Positions 34,219-47,188 of a DNA stretch of 64,000 bases are shown in pieces. Source of the stretch: Pyrenopolyporus hunteri (taxonomy: Eukaryota > Ascomycota > Sordariomycetes > Xylariales > Hypoxylaceae); assembly GCA_902806595.1 (NCBI GenBank), contig CADCXC010000043.1, positions 186,001-250,000 of the forward strand. The letters are read 5' to 3'. How positions within the stretch are numbered: position 1 is the stretch's first letter; each line of letters begins with the position of its first letter. The notes below the pieces were generated by a model that saw only the letters and a list, made by a program, of their open reading frames with translations, was not told the DNA's origin and searched no databases. The position numbers and the translations under genes were made by a program.

Positions 34219-36760
34219 TTTTGTTAAAATCCCTTTGAATATTATTATCTATATGTATCTATTTACGAAGCAAAGCCTACGAGCGTGGAGCGGTGGCCTA
34301 GTATAAGTTTCGAAGAGCACCAATGCGCGAAATCTAATCGAGGCGGACACGCGTCGTGAGGCGCTGGTGGTGGGAGAGATATAGATGTATAAAAAGGTAA
34401 AAAGGGGGCGAAGATATAGCTACTCAGGCTCCATTGACATATCGCGTCTAAGTAACGCCATCGGTTAAGTCAACCCGATGTATCATATCTACCTCCTATT
34501 TATGGAACGGAAGCGCTGGGTTACATTGCGTCGCGTCTTGCGCTTTACGTAGAGGGCTCAATGCGGAGGTGGGCAATACATAGGCGAGCATCCGGGGTTA
34601 ATAAGGCATTACATACGCCTAGAGGACACTCTACTACTACTCCTTAGGTAGCATAGTTAAAAGTGCATATGCAGCTTGTCGGCTAAATACTCAGACATAT
34701 ATCTCACTTAGATCTGGGGTCGTGGTTCCATCTTCGTACGCATTTGATAATATGGGGGGTGATCTATGCTAGAGAATAAAGGGAGGTAGGGCTTATCTAT
34801 CTTTGACTAAGAAGACTATAACCTGCTCATGACTGCGTAGCTACGGCCCCGAGGAGGATGAAAATGTAAAAGCTAGCAAGCTACGGTAGTACGCGTAATA
34901 TCGACGAATAGTTAGGTAACTATGCCGACTGCATTCATAACATCCGCTTAACCTAGCTTAGGGCGAGCGTCTACTCCGATCACAGGTCCCGTGGATCCTA
35001 GGCATCTGGTACTATGAATTGCTTAATAGCTTAGCTACTAGAAGCTCTACAGTAATGGTTGGCAAACCTATGTACCGCGAGGAGAAAACAATAGAGAGTC
35101 TTCAAACGTATCTAGTACTTAGGGGTATGAACTAGAGCTATAGCAACAGTGAGGATCTGGGGACGGGCTTAAATCGGCAGGGTTCAAGATAGAATCTCAA
35201 CACGAGAGTATCACAAAGAATCACAGGCAAACTCTTCCAGATGGAGAAAGGACGTAGCATTGGTTTGGTGGCCACACGAAGAGGATGGCGAGTCATCCTT
35301 GAGGTTACCTAATGGCACCCTAATTTGACTCACGGTAGAGTCGAATAAAAAGCACGGGACTATCTTGTAAAACAAGAGCACAGCTTCATGAAGGGCTTAG
35401 TCTGATTGTCCCTCTATGATCGCGGACCGGATCCGTAGGTACTTTGCCTCACGAACCCTTTCCCCTTGCGTTGCCTTTTTTTCTGCCATAGGATTTATAA
35501 TAGCGAGCCCCATCCTGCTAATATCCGGGACGGGAAGTCGTCGGAAAGGTGACGGACCCGAGTTCAGAGGAACCATCCCGGGGGACGTTACGCAAATTCC
35601 GGCTACCGCCGCCGCAATATACGACCATCAGTGCACGCATGTATTCCCCTTACCCAAATCTAGATAGTGGACCAAGAGGTATCATCATACAGGTATCTCT
35701 ACACTCGTAGGTCGATCCTGTAATCTCATGTAATCCCGTCTCGATAGCCACGTGCCCACGCCTCCCTACCGTAATAGTAGATCGAAATTTCTCGATACTA
35801 GCTAAAAGCCACTTAGACCCGGCGAGGGCATCTGAAACACCGCGTAAAATAAGTAAAAAAGAAAGACGTAGAACAATGCAGGGACCGCGAGCGTAAGGGC
35901 CGGAGATTTTCGACAGGGTAGATTGGGCATTGCACATCCACCGTCCGTGCGCGACGGTGACGTTGTCCGTCCATCGCGAGTTTCAGATCAGACCAGATAC
36001 CCTCGCGCCTTATACGATGGAGACGGACCAAGAGACGGCCTAGGCGTCGCATCGAGTCTGTTCGCGCTATCCAACCTAGCGGGACGGGGGGAGGAGTAAG
36101 TATGGATTACGTCTATGAGGGAGGGATAGATAGATCTGATCCCTCTGCCATAGTACACGGGAAGTGATACTTAAGCAGCCAGCTCTGACACCGGGATCGC
36201 CACGGCGCGCTCGGGAAGCACCGTTAGGCGAGTCGGTCGTGTTCGGACCGGTCTGCTAGTTCTCCCTCACTTCGGTGCTGCCTTCTACCTACCTAGCCCC
36301 CTCCTTAAGCTGCCCCTCTTATGTACGTAATTCTCGCCAGAGCTCGAGTTTCGTCAGCAACGGGGGGCCAAACAGCTGGGAAGTACTTATGTAGAAAACA
36401 AGTTTTCGCAAGGCCCTATGCACAGCAGCAAGCGCCCTCGAACATACGATACTATGCGAAGCGACCACTGCGTCGGGAGGCGCGAGGTTGGGGCAAGGTC
36501 GCCGCGCTGATAGGCCGCGGCATGACATGAGATGACGGAGGAACCCCTCCTCTCCCTCTCCCTCATTCTCCCTCTGCCCATGCCCCTCCATTGCGACATC
36601 GCATTCCTATGGGGCGCGACTCTACGTTGGTAGGTTAGTAGGCAGGTATGACGCTCAGCTTCGACAGACCCGGTGGGCGCGAAAAGGAGAGCGGCGGATT
36701 GGATTGATGGATTGATGCATGGATGGATGGAGGGGCCAATTCCGAGGGGATCTGGTGATA

Positions 36761-36772
36761 CTAGGTACCTAG
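36761..36772. repeat. CTAGGTACCTAG palindrome
   Basis: A perfect 12-base palindrome related to the TACCTAGGTA family, in gene-free DNA. Confidence 0.6.
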
Positions 36773-38368
36773 ATAAGTGGCCGTTTGTCGCTCCCAAGAA
36801 ACAAGCTTCTTCTCGCCGTTTGATGTTCGTCCGGCAACTCGCTGGACTCTGTTTCATCAAGGATAGAGGGGCAGGAGGGGGGCCGGGGGGACAAGCCACG
36901 TTCTCATCCAGTGGCTCGGGCGCGATATACAGATGCCATACTTTACCGTTCACCATCGGTGCGGTGTCCATATGGGAGTGGGATTCTTTCAATTTATCGA
37001 TAGGCCCCTGTTGGCCGCCGAGAACTTTGCACATCGGACGGTTTCCTCCATACTTGCCGTATGCATGCTAGATGCGAATGGCCTAAGGCATGTATGTAAT
37101 ATGGCCGGGTGTTAAGATCTAACGCGGCCTGCACGTCGAGCGGTTGGTGGTAAGCAATCGTCTAGACCGGATTGGGGGCTCTTTTTTTTTCTCCTCTCCC
37201 CTCTCATAAAGCAAAATGCTGTGTATCTAAGGTATAAACCTTAGTAAGGGGTCGCTTAGAGGCTAGATAGAGAGAAAGAGTGCCCGACGAACTAGACCCG
37301 ATCCCTCTAGTGTTTTTTTGCGCGGTGTGCGTCTTCATGCAGGTGTCGTTGGCGTCTAGAGCAGGGACTCGGGCTCCCCTCTGCGGACGCTGATTCGCCG
37401 CAGTGGATGGGGGGCTACCGCTGCGCTTTTGGGGGTATGGTTACATACATGATATGGGTGGTGATGCTTAGGAGAATTCTGCCCTGCCCCTTGCTTGCGA
37501 GGACTGTCGTGTCATGTTGATGCATACGAGCACAAGTACTGCAGCAATGGAGGTAAAGGCAAAGCAAAGGCAGAGGCAGAGGTAGAGGCAGTTTATTTCC
37601 TGTATTTACATACATGCAGCAGTGCTGTGCGACTGCGAAACTTGCCAGTGATAGTTAGGTGAGAGGTAGTTACATAGTTCCCTACGCGACCCGTTAAGCA
37701 GCCGGGGCCAGCGTAGCAGACTGCGTGTAATACGTCCAGCTATCTATTTCCAAGTAGGTGGGTAGAGAGCAGAGTTGTATAGAGGCACTATGTCTCCGAC
37801 GCTTTGAAGTCGACATCTGTTGACCTCGACGGCGCAGAGTATTGTCATACATCATACATCGCCTCCTTAAACATACCTTAATACTTCGCATTCGGGGGCA
37901 ACATCTTAGATTGAGAATACCCTCCCTAAGACATTCGCTGCGCGCCATCGTCGAATCAGCGCAGCCCGCCTTTCATCACAGCCAGCCACCCCACCACGGG
38001 CTCCGCCATTACCTACCACGAACGTTCAAGGCGGTGGCAGACAGTCGCCCATTACGGATTGGCGGCATGCGGTTCGCGCTCATCATTATTCCATAGGGGA
38101 AAGTACATACATCACACCTTTTGTATTCCGTAATACCTTGGTATAGGGGACCCGAGTTGGGACGAGGACTAAGCTACCTATTTCCCCCGAAACAAAAACC
38201 AAAAGAAATATCCCTCGGTGACCACATTCCGAAGGTGGCGCATTGCCCATCAGTGTGGTTTAGGCAGGCCGTCGCCTGGAACGGATGTATGCTATGTAGG
38301 CAAGTAAGTATGTAGGTATGTATATACGTGCATGTAGGCTGGTATAAGACCAGAGTTGAGGTTCTACG

Positions 38369-38386
38369 GCATGTGCATACACATGC
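38369..38386. repeat. Short inverted repeat
   Basis: Arms GCATGTG and CACATGC flank a four-base CATA spacer. The role is unknown. Confidence 0.55.
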
Positions 38387-39564
38387 ACGGTCAGTTGCGG
38401 TAGTAGGCTGGATGCGAATGATATGATAGTGACAAGCGATAGCGACGGTGGCTGGGGGCTATGACACTTTCTCTCGCACCTATCCGTTACGAACGCTAAA
38501 AAAAAGAGAGATCTTCATCCTCATTCTCGTGTTGATACATACAATTCACATGCTTCCTTCTCGAGGTTTCTACAGGATGTGTAGTCCGACAATTAGGGGC
38601 AACAAGCCGGATCCTAGGTGATGCGGTGGGAGAAAGACGAACTTAGACCTTTTTTTTTTTTCTTGTTGCGCAGGCCCAGCACAGAATTGGCTAGGGGTGT
38701 GGTGGACAAGAGCTGTGATAGGTTGCGCTGCGTCCCTTAGTCTCGTTCCTTGCATGTGTCAGTCCGCTACGTACGTGTAAAAATCTTGTTGCGATAATAG
38801 TGTCGGCTCCTTAGACTGCCCGCTATCGGCAGAAGAAGAACAGAGAAAAGGAAAAAACGAGAGAAAAATAATCATTGAGGGAGCCAAGACAAACGGCGAT
38901 GCGCTGTTACATACAAGATGGGACAATCACGATTGGAGATGCGGCAAGGCCGAGGAGTGAAACTTGGAGGGTTCAAGAAAATCAAGATCCGGCAGTGTCG
39001 CCAAAGTTTCGTTTCGCCAATCGTAGAGCAGGGAGTCATGCTATACTGAAACAAATAATCGAGCCCAGCAACGCCCAAGTTCAGACGAAACGCTCCTATA
39101 AATCCCGGGGTATAATACCTCATGTTATAATTAAGTCATAGATGGGTATTGTTATCTCACAGTCGAAAGCCATGCAAAAAGAGGAACTTGAAGGCGAAGT
39201 TAAGGTATTGAAAAAGAGTCGTGACGTGGTATCATTCATATGGAGGCCAATGGCTTCGCGCTATAGAAGCGTCGATAGACATGGCTCGTTTTTAACCCTC
39301 CTAATTGGCTTACTGCTACTGGTTCCCCTGACACTGCGGCCGTGGCTCATTGACAGGCATAATAACCCAAGGTATCAATCAATTGCATGCTTCCCCCCTC
39401 CACGAACGGGACCGAAACTCAAGTACGCATCCCGTATTCGCGGTGAAATAACCATGCGCCCCGTAACCTAACTCCGTGTTATCTCTATAACACCTCCCCA
39501 GACCTTATACCCTTAGATTAATGAAAGTTAATGAGAAATTATGACGGGCTGAGGCGCTGAGGTA

Positions 39565-40725
39565 TCACGGGTCGACCCGAATGCTCCGCCGCCGATTCAT
39601 TTTCAGGCCGCTTAGTATACCCCTTTTCGCTGTTGTTGGGCTGACCGTCGGGGGCTGCATCGGAGGGGGTTGCTTTGTGAGTAATCGAGTATTCGACTCC
39701 CTTCGAGCCTCCCTCCGGGCTGACATTATGATGTCGTTATAGGTTATGGGCGTCTGGGGCGGCGCGGTGACAGCTGATAATGGCTCAGGCCTCCTGGCTT
39801 GCTGCTGCTCCTCCTCTGACGTGAGAGATGTATTTAATGTGAGTGGAAGATCCGTAGTTGAGGCCGGCAGAGAAGCCAGAGATGTTAAGCTAAGAATGCT
39901 GTCCCTGGAGGCGGCGTCTTTCAGATTGGGACGGCTGCGTTTCCTTACCAAACTTATTGATTTCTGGAAACGATGGAACGGGGTTTTTGAGGTTCGGGGA
40001 CTTCCATTCCCGGGCACGACCCCTTTTGGCGTAGAGTCTAGCTTATAGTTGCTAGAAGCGAAGGGATCTTGGCTGAGGAACGCCGGGCTCTCCTTAGGTA
40101 TATCTATAGTAGATGCTAGGCTGCACTTCCGCGACGGGAGGCCTGGTCGACGTTCAAAAGATCCTAAACGTATAGATGGAGAGGACGATCGAGTTCGGGG
40201 CCTCCGTATAGGAGAGACCGATCTTCGACCACTCGCCAAGTCCACCACAAAGGGCTTTCCAACATATATCACTGACACGGCTCTCGCCGTGTCCTCCTGG
40301 CTCTTTCGTCTCGCGGGAGACTTCTCGGACTGGTCACTATTTGTGTCGCTGTCGTAGTCAGAGAAGTCATCTGCGGACGAAGAAGCGTCCTCTTCCGAGG
40401 AGAGGTAGACATCGTGGGGGTCGTCGAGGAGTTCGGTCGAGCTCCGCTTTAGACTATCCAGGAACCTCGATGCTCTGAGCGCGCTCTTCTCTGGTAATTT
40501 GGGCGTCGCAATGGTAACTTCCCGCGCGTCTAAAACTGTAGCTTCTTCGATCACACACGGGTCGTCCGCATCAGTAAAGACGTCGCCCAGGTCCTCCTCG
40601 CAGGTGGAATATGAGGCGAAGCTGTGCCTTGACTGCTCACGGGACTCCTTGTTAGATAGTCTAGAAGCCACAGTTTTCCGAACATCTTCCAGTCCGTTCG
40701 ATAGGCGTGGCTGTTCTAGAGACAT
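39565..40725 (-). CDS. Hypothetical disordered Ser/Arg-rich protein
   Basis: A single uninterrupted minus-strand frame of 386 residues starts at an ATG with A at -3. I do not recognise the family. The protein is hydrophilic throughout, with no signal peptide or membrane helix. A strongly acidic serine stretch (LSSEEDASSSADDFSDYDSD, about 108-127) precedes a short ordered-looking segment (AVSVIYVGKPFVVDL). Then come several Arg/Ser/Pro clusters of the kind that are phosphorylated or bind 14-3-3 proteins, and a basic C-terminus (MNRRRSIRV). It is the only long frame for kilobases around and keeps uniform composition, which favours a real gene of the rapidly evolving, disordered kind found in filamentous fungi. 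A regulatory or scaffold role is a guess. Confidence 0.7.
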   Translation of the reverse strand: MSLEQPRLSNGLEDVRKTVASRLSNKESREQSRHSFASYSTCEEDLGDVFTDADDPCVIEEATVLDAREVTIATPKLPEKSALRASRFLDSLKRSSTELLDDPHDVYLSSEEDASSSADDFSDYDSDTNSDQSEKSPARRKSQEDTARAVSVIYVGKPFVVDLASGRRSVSPIRRPRTRSSSPSIRLGSFERRPGLPSRKCSLASTIDIPKESPAFLSQDPFASSNYKLDSTPKGVVPGNGSPRTSKTPFHRFQKSISLVRKRSRPNLKDAASRDSILSLTSLASLPASTTDLPLTLNTSLTSEEEQQQARRPEPLSAVTAPPQTPITYNDIIMSARREARRESNTRLLTKQPPPMQPPTVSPTTAKRGILSGLKMNRRRSIRVDP

Positions 40726-43700
40726 GATGTCTGTTGTATTCTAAGGTGTACTCGGTCCGGCTGACGGTGACCCCTGGGGGTTTATAGTATATAGGACGTT
40801 CTTAGTAGTATAAGAGAGTAAAACTGGAACCGAACCTGTCCGATCCAAGAAGAATGTAAGCTGAGGCCAGCTCTTTTTCTTGAGAGTTCTTGAGTTGTTT
40901 AGGGGAAGGTCATTGTGGGTTTGTGTGAGTTGTAGGCATAATGAGCATTTCCTAAGGAAAAGAAGTTGGGCAGAGGGCGGCATACATATTCTCAGATTCT
41001 GCCTTTTTCTGTGTAAGTGACTGGGGGATTTGGGAGGGTGGGGGGTAGGACGTAGCTACGTACCTTGCAGACAGGGGTAGCGCTCGTCGTCGTATTGTAC
41101 GTACCATATGTTGTACTGCGGTACCCAACTGCGCTAGGTATTATATGGTAGTATATGCTCCCCTGAACCTGGAAACCTGGAACACTGGAACGGAAGTCTT
41201 AGCGGGTGTTGTAACTCTCAAGACCTCAGACCCTGGAAGGGGTGAAGAAGGGGGGCCGTAAATGGGTAGGTGCGCAATTCCGGTCTGGGTAAGTCAATCC
41301 TTCTCTCATCAAGAAGAAACGGTGCGAAGTGAAAGTTCCGCAGAGGATGTAACTAGTATTATAGTAATATCGAGAACACGATGATAGGACTATGGAAGAC
41401 GGCCTCGAATAGGAAAAAGAATTGCATATGGAAGCATTAGCTTCGATGGTCCTGTATGCTTTGTGTTTCGAAATGAACGTGGGAGAATTTTTTTTCCTCT
41501 TAAAAAAGGTAACGGGCGTATGGTTTTAATAAGGCGCTGAATGTTACCATAAGCTAAGGTATGGAGGCACTTACAAAAAAAACAGACGAATAGCCACCAC
41601 GTGTAAAACGTAGGCGGGTGTCTCGCACAGACCGACGATGATCCTAGCCTAGAACTCGTTCGTCCGTTTGTTTCGTGGAGATGGCAGGTGAAGAATACAG
41701 TCTAATTTATAATGTATAAGACATGAATCGAGTCTGAACAATACGCTTATGATCCTGTGATGAACGATATCGGATTACCACAGCAAACCCGGGGGGAAGG
41801 CCGACTAGAAATAATAACCGGACGGCTGGGTAGATGGGCAAGCAGATCTCATAGCCACCACGCTACTTCTTTTTAGAAAGTTTTCATACTATTTCCCTGC
41901 CCTGCCTTTGCATCATCGGCCAACGGTTTGTTTTCGTGATAAATGATCAGCCGTCGCTCTCCCTTGAAGCTATGATGCTATCATCTTGCTAAAAACTTGG
42001 AGCATTTCTGCCCTTGCTGGGTGTGAGGACATTAATGAACATTCAAGAGGACACTTTTAGAAAGAATACGCTTGCGAATAGCGGACAAGTCCAGCGTGGC
42101 GTGGAGCCTTGACAGCGGGATCCGTACAGAGGTCTTCTATTCAAGGCAAGATCGGCCAAGGGTCCAAGACCAGGGTTGGGTTGGTCCGCCTGTTCGAGGT
42201 GGAAAATCCTCGTTGCTCTGTGCTCACCAGGTAGAGTCAACAGCAGAAAGGATTTCGGTGATCGGGAGATCCGTCCATCACGAATCCTCCATGACGATGA
42301 ATCAATCGAACGAAAGTTCTGTGGCGACCAACATACTGTTAGACGAGGCTGACTTGTGTTTGGGATCGATAACGTAGCGATTGACGCACCTTTCAAGACG
42401 ATCAACGGTTCAGTAGTAGGCCGCTACAACAATTCCGCATGGTATGTAACTAACATATAACATATAACATATTAAGATCTCTCGTACGAACTGGTAGTAC
42501 ACGGGGAGGTACCTAGGTAAGTAAACTCGCTATCGTGTGCGAATGAGAGACCCCTCGACCCCACTGGCGAAAGCAACTTGCGGCCGGTTCGTGTACTACG
42601 TGTACGGCTAAGCCAGACGGGTCTTAACGGACCCGTTCTTTTTATTACCGCCAATCTCCTCATCTACAGGTACATACATGCATCTAATGTAGGTACGAAG
42701 TAAATAGCATATAATTTGTATTAATAAATAATATCTGAGTCCGGTGCGGTTAGGACGTACACAGCACATATATGAACGCACAGTATATATCGAGGTGTAT
42801 GGAAAAGGGAGAAACCCCAGTTCTACGGTGAAAAACAGCGCGTGGTGTCGCGAACGGCCAGCTGTCTTCAAAATTCGTCCCCTACACCGAAAGTCCAAAG
42901 ACGCTATACTTCAACATCCACAGTATTATATCGCACGACGCTGATCTACGCTACCGCCGACCGCCGCCGAGACGTCGCTGCGATTGACCGTCCAATAACG
43001 GCAGGTATACCATGGTAGTACGTTATACTCAATAGGGCATGCCTCCTAGATTGTATACTGCCGTCCTTTAGGTATCACTGAAGCATGACATTAGAAGGGT
43101 GCATTCATTCGGCCTTTTTCATGTCGACTAGTCTACCGGGTAGGCTGTCTTGACCAATACCTTTATAATGAATCCGTGTCTGATCTATGGATCTTCAGGA
43201 GAAAGGTGATCTAAATGTCTGAAGGGTCACGCGGGAAAGGCAAAGAGGCAGATAAAAAAATGCGAAACCACCAACCAGAAGGTTGAAGACGCAACCCGCA
43301 TCAGACGTTGTAACCCTACAGGTGGTTTTAGCTGGATAATTGGCTTACCGTCGAGTTTTGCTAGGCGTCGGGGGTTTTGCAAGGCCTAGCCACTCATACT
43401 GCCACCCTTTTAGACGGGCTCACCACTCTTTTCATAGCGATCGCCAACGTAAGAACTCTTTCGCGAATCATACGCCAGCATGCTTCGTCGACCAACCACC
43501 AACGGACACCAAACATAAAGCTAGGCCACCCCTCATACACAACATAGTGCGATGATACCAACTCTCCTACCGTTGTGTGCGAAGAAACAAATTCGGCCCC
43601 TTCAACAGGAATGCCACCACCTTGTCATTGGCCGTCGTGTAATACGCATCCTATACAATGCAATCGAATCCTTTGCCCCGGGTTATCTCGTACTTACTCG

Positions 43701-46700
43701 ATGGGGTCGGCAGACCTCGATCTACCGTAAGTGCGGGATATTCAACCATAGCTTCGAGTAGTGTGCTCCGGCCTAGATGGTTGGATGTTGAATAGGCAGG
43801 GACACGAATGGCATGCGGCATCTCGAGTTCATGAAACGGTGTAACCCGAGTTCATACGCCGTAGAGGCATCGCTGAGCTCTCCTCCGACACGTTTCCGAT
43901 TTTCTGATCGCATCAAGAAACGGCTCTTGACATCTACAGTGCTTCACAATTGCCTGTGCATATACACCATCTATTATTTCTACGTCGTTCCTATGACATA
44001 TTACTGCGTTCTGCCGAAGACCCGGTTACAGCAGGTGACTGTTCGAACAAATAACAGGCTAAATCTTGCATGTCCTCTGAGTGGCATTTCCGTCTTGTCT
44101 CGCCCGCGCATCATGTTCCGTCTGAGCGGGAGAGACGTTAATGGGACCTGCTCCCCGACTCGTAATTCGCCACAAATGCTACACTTGGAATCATTTCCGT
44201 CCACTACAAGCTCCAACGTATTGTATGAGGTAGGCAATGTTACATATGCTACTACGTAGGGCTTCCCCGTACCCAAGATTTCCCAGTTTCTAAGAATACA
44301 TTTCCCCTTCCATCTCATTGTGTTGGGTAATTTGTTGCGTATAATACCCAAGATACGTACTACTATGTACATGCTTTGAGGTATGATCCTTGCTTTGACG
44401 GTTATGGCGTCACACTTGCTGAATCCGCTGTCCAAGCCAGCCAATGAGAGTGAGGGAAACTGTTAGTAACTTTCCCAGTTGGGCTAAACTGGATTTAGCC
44501 TAGCATTAATCTCCACAACCTTAATCCTGATCGTGTTTCTAAAAATGCATCCCACGAACCGTGAACTCTGACATGACAAGCTTACCAAGTACATCCCTCT
44601 GTCCATGGATACATGTTTTTTATACCATGCTCTGCGAACTAATACTCGTAAGTAGTATTGCAAATCACTCGATTCTCGACCACATCCATCACCAATTACA
44701 CCAATATGATAATCCGAGACGGTGTCGAAGAAGGCAATTTCTCGACGCTCAATATCCACCATGCAGGTTCTGCGTCGTAGATCTCGCGGATCTAGCTTGG
44801 AGGCTAAGGGCCGTTGGTGTTCAAGACACATTTCCAGCCACCTAATCTACGGGAAATGACATCGACCGTTTGCCACGACGCCTCACAAACCAGATTGGTA
44901 ATCTCCTAGCTACAAAGTCACTCTTTCGAGGACCCCCTCATCTCGTGGCCTGAATGCCTGCATCAAGGAGCCGCGTCCCAGTCGATTTGCGGCCTGCATC
45001 CTCGATAAGGCTACTGGAGGTTGACTCGTCAACCGGGGATGGCCCCCCTGCGTGTTGTTCAGGGAAGCAATCTCGGACTTTGACTATGGGCTTGCAGTTT
45101 TAAAATATCGCCCCGGAGTAGCACATGGCGCTCTATCCCTTGTCTGCCTACTTGCTAGCCAGCCAGCCTACCTGGTATATGCTGACGGTCGAATCTCTGT
45201 CTGCCTTCATAGAGATAAGTCAGGCGCCAAGCCGAGCTCCTTTGGCTCTGTCAGCTTCCTTCCGACAGACGCATGTGCTACTTTTGAGGTGCAGCTGCGT
45301 TTCTAAAGGTCAAAAGTGCGACCGATCCGCATTATACGTCGGATTTTCATCGTTGTCCATGGGCCTAGGTAGGTAGCTTGCTTACTATGAAAAGTGCCCA
45401 GCATCGGCTCCGTCAGAGTATACGGCTACCCGCAATCGTCTTGATGACTTATGTATGTGTCCTGATCTGGACGCGCAAGGGCCAGAAGGCGACTGCTTTA
45501 TCAGCAGGTCAGCTCTCAGCCGCAGTTTGGCCCCGGGGTTTATGATGGGGGCCAGCACTGGTTGGTACGTGACCTATTCCTAGGCCAGCATAGGTACTAC
45601 GTAGTACACGACGACCGGACCGAGGCGGATGCGTCTTCGGCGGGATATCGACTCGAAAGATTGTGATACGAAAGGTAGGACAAATATGACCTCGTTGAAG
45701 CTTTGACCCTGCAAGGAGACGTACATGTAGCTTTGCGGGCCCGGAATCGGTACCCGCGAGGCGCATTCCGAGAACAGTCTGTCGGTCAGACTACGTTGTT
45801 TGTCCAGACCGCCAACGAACCTCATAAACGATTTGTAATTCTTGGTGTATCTGCATCCACCGAAGTTCTTCTACCACCGTTGGCTTTACCCCCGGCCCCC
45901 ATTCAAGTCAAACCCCAAACTTGGTGACCAGCATAGAGCATGGCGAGCTTGGCGGTTCACGGCATATCGAACTCTAAATTGAGGCCTGTCGGGTCCGTTG
46001 CTTTGGGTGCGAACGAAATATCCTGAAATAGAATCGCTATCATAAACATCTATGGCCCCCCGGCCCCCTACCGATTTACTCTGCCATTTGCGGGCTTTGA
46101 ATTACCATGTATGCCCTATCACCAGGGACGATTATCTATCTGGGAATAGCTTTTTACGATGGTGAGGTGAGCGTATGCAGCAGCGTGGCTACGCCTCATC
46201 CTTCCGATACCTTATTCGCGGAGGCCAGGGGCACAAATCTGGAATGCGGAGTTGCAAGCTGTTTAAACGTAACTGCTTGCACTTCCCGTTAGATGTCTTT
46301 GAAACGTCGTCGGACTCGTATCTTGGTTCTTGGGAGATCCTCTCAATTACCCAACAAAAGCGACCTGCCGCAATAGTTCGACCGCGACTATATAACTGAA
46401 TCGCCGGCGACGAAAGGGGGACTCGCGTTTAATTTCTGCGACTACACCGGAAATTATACAGGACCTTTGATCTAGGTCCTCATTCCCTTTCACTGCCGAT
46501 GCTAATACTGAGTCGTATCCCGATAAGCCTTGATTCTACATTTAGAACGCGCGTCTGGGTGATGTATCGTTGGTCGCGAAGTTGCACGACTTCTACACCG
46601 CCGCAAGTCTTGGCTTCGACTCGCTTCCGCGCATCGTAACACAAATCCCTCCCCCTTCGAATTGACCGCGGAATACGTATGTAGTCCCCATCGTTTTTAT

Positions 46701-47107
46701 GTTGGTGCGAAAGAAGAAGGGCTCTTTGGATCAGCGCTAAAGAATTTACGTGAAGGAAGCATACCATAGTAGTACGTAAAAAGCATGGAGAGGACGTAGG
46801 CAAATGATCCTTAGCAGCACCCAATCCAGGGCGAGGGAAACTCATGCATTAGTCCCCGAACATCAGAGACCCAAATTACATCAATTGGATACTTTAGCGC
46901 GCCGCTTAGTAGACGCCAACGCACATACATAGTGGTCTAGGTATCTGCTATCATACGTAGATTATCTAATACCCAAATATCCCATGGGGTCTTGAGCCGT
47001 GAATTAGCTAACTTCGACCCCAACCACGATACATAAAGCAAAATCTACACAGTGTTAGTCATCGAGTCGGAAACGGCCGGTCCTCACAATTCACAACCCT
47101 CAAACCG

Positions 47108-47179
47108 GGGCGTGTAACTCAGTGGTAGAGTGCTCGCTTTGCATGCGAGAAGCCCAGGGTTCGACTCCCTGCTCGTCCA
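47108..47179 (+). tRNA. tRNA-Ala(UGC): tRNA-Ala (anticodon UGC)
   Basis: An intronless 72-nt cloverleaf can be folded by hand: D stem ACTC/GAGT, anticodon stem CTCGC/GCGAG with loop TTTGCAT (anticodon TGC), variable loop AAGCC, T stem CAGGG/CCCTG with a perfect GGTTCGACTCC box B, and discriminator A. The acceptor stem GGGCGTG/CTCGTCC places a G3:U70 pair, the main identity element for alanyl-tRNA synthetase, which independently supports alanine. One T-T mismatch (6:67) is present. CCA is not encoded, as usual in eukaryotes. A Pol III T run follows directly. It decodes GCN codons, mainly GCA. Confidence 0.93.
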
Positions 47180-47181
47180 TC

Positions 47182-47188
47182 TTTTTTT
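47182..47188 (+). terminator. Pol III terminator of tRNA-Ala
   Basis: Seven consecutive T begin three bases after the end of the tRNA gene, a standard RNA polymerase III termination signal. Confidence 0.85.

Larger units (their letters stand above)
33174..39564. other. Gene-poor region
   Basis: This 6.4 kb stretch lacks any recognisable protein gene. It contains a tRNA-like element (34145-34218), a copy of the CTAGGTACCTAG palindrome at 36761-36772, a GGAT-rich stretch near 36705-36732 and an inverted repeat near 38369. The largest open frame (minus, 36387-37034) has low-complexity content and no domain. GC content is near the spacer average, so I see no sign of heavy RIP. Confidence 0.55.

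Noticed and set aside
36387..37034. 215-codon minus-strand frame
   Set aside because: It includes peptide from a GGAT-type repeat (HPCINPSIQ) and lacks any domain, and no homologous pattern is known to me. Roughly 0.2 such frames are expected by chance in the window, so it is not impossible.
43813..44444. Overlapping 148- and 147-codon frames on opposite strands
   Set aside because: Neither shows a family pattern, and about three frames above 115 codons are expected by chance in 8 kb.
44484..46845. Several 74-121-codon frames that might be exons of one gene
   Set aside because: I could not link them with credible splice sites into a protein with any recognisable motif.
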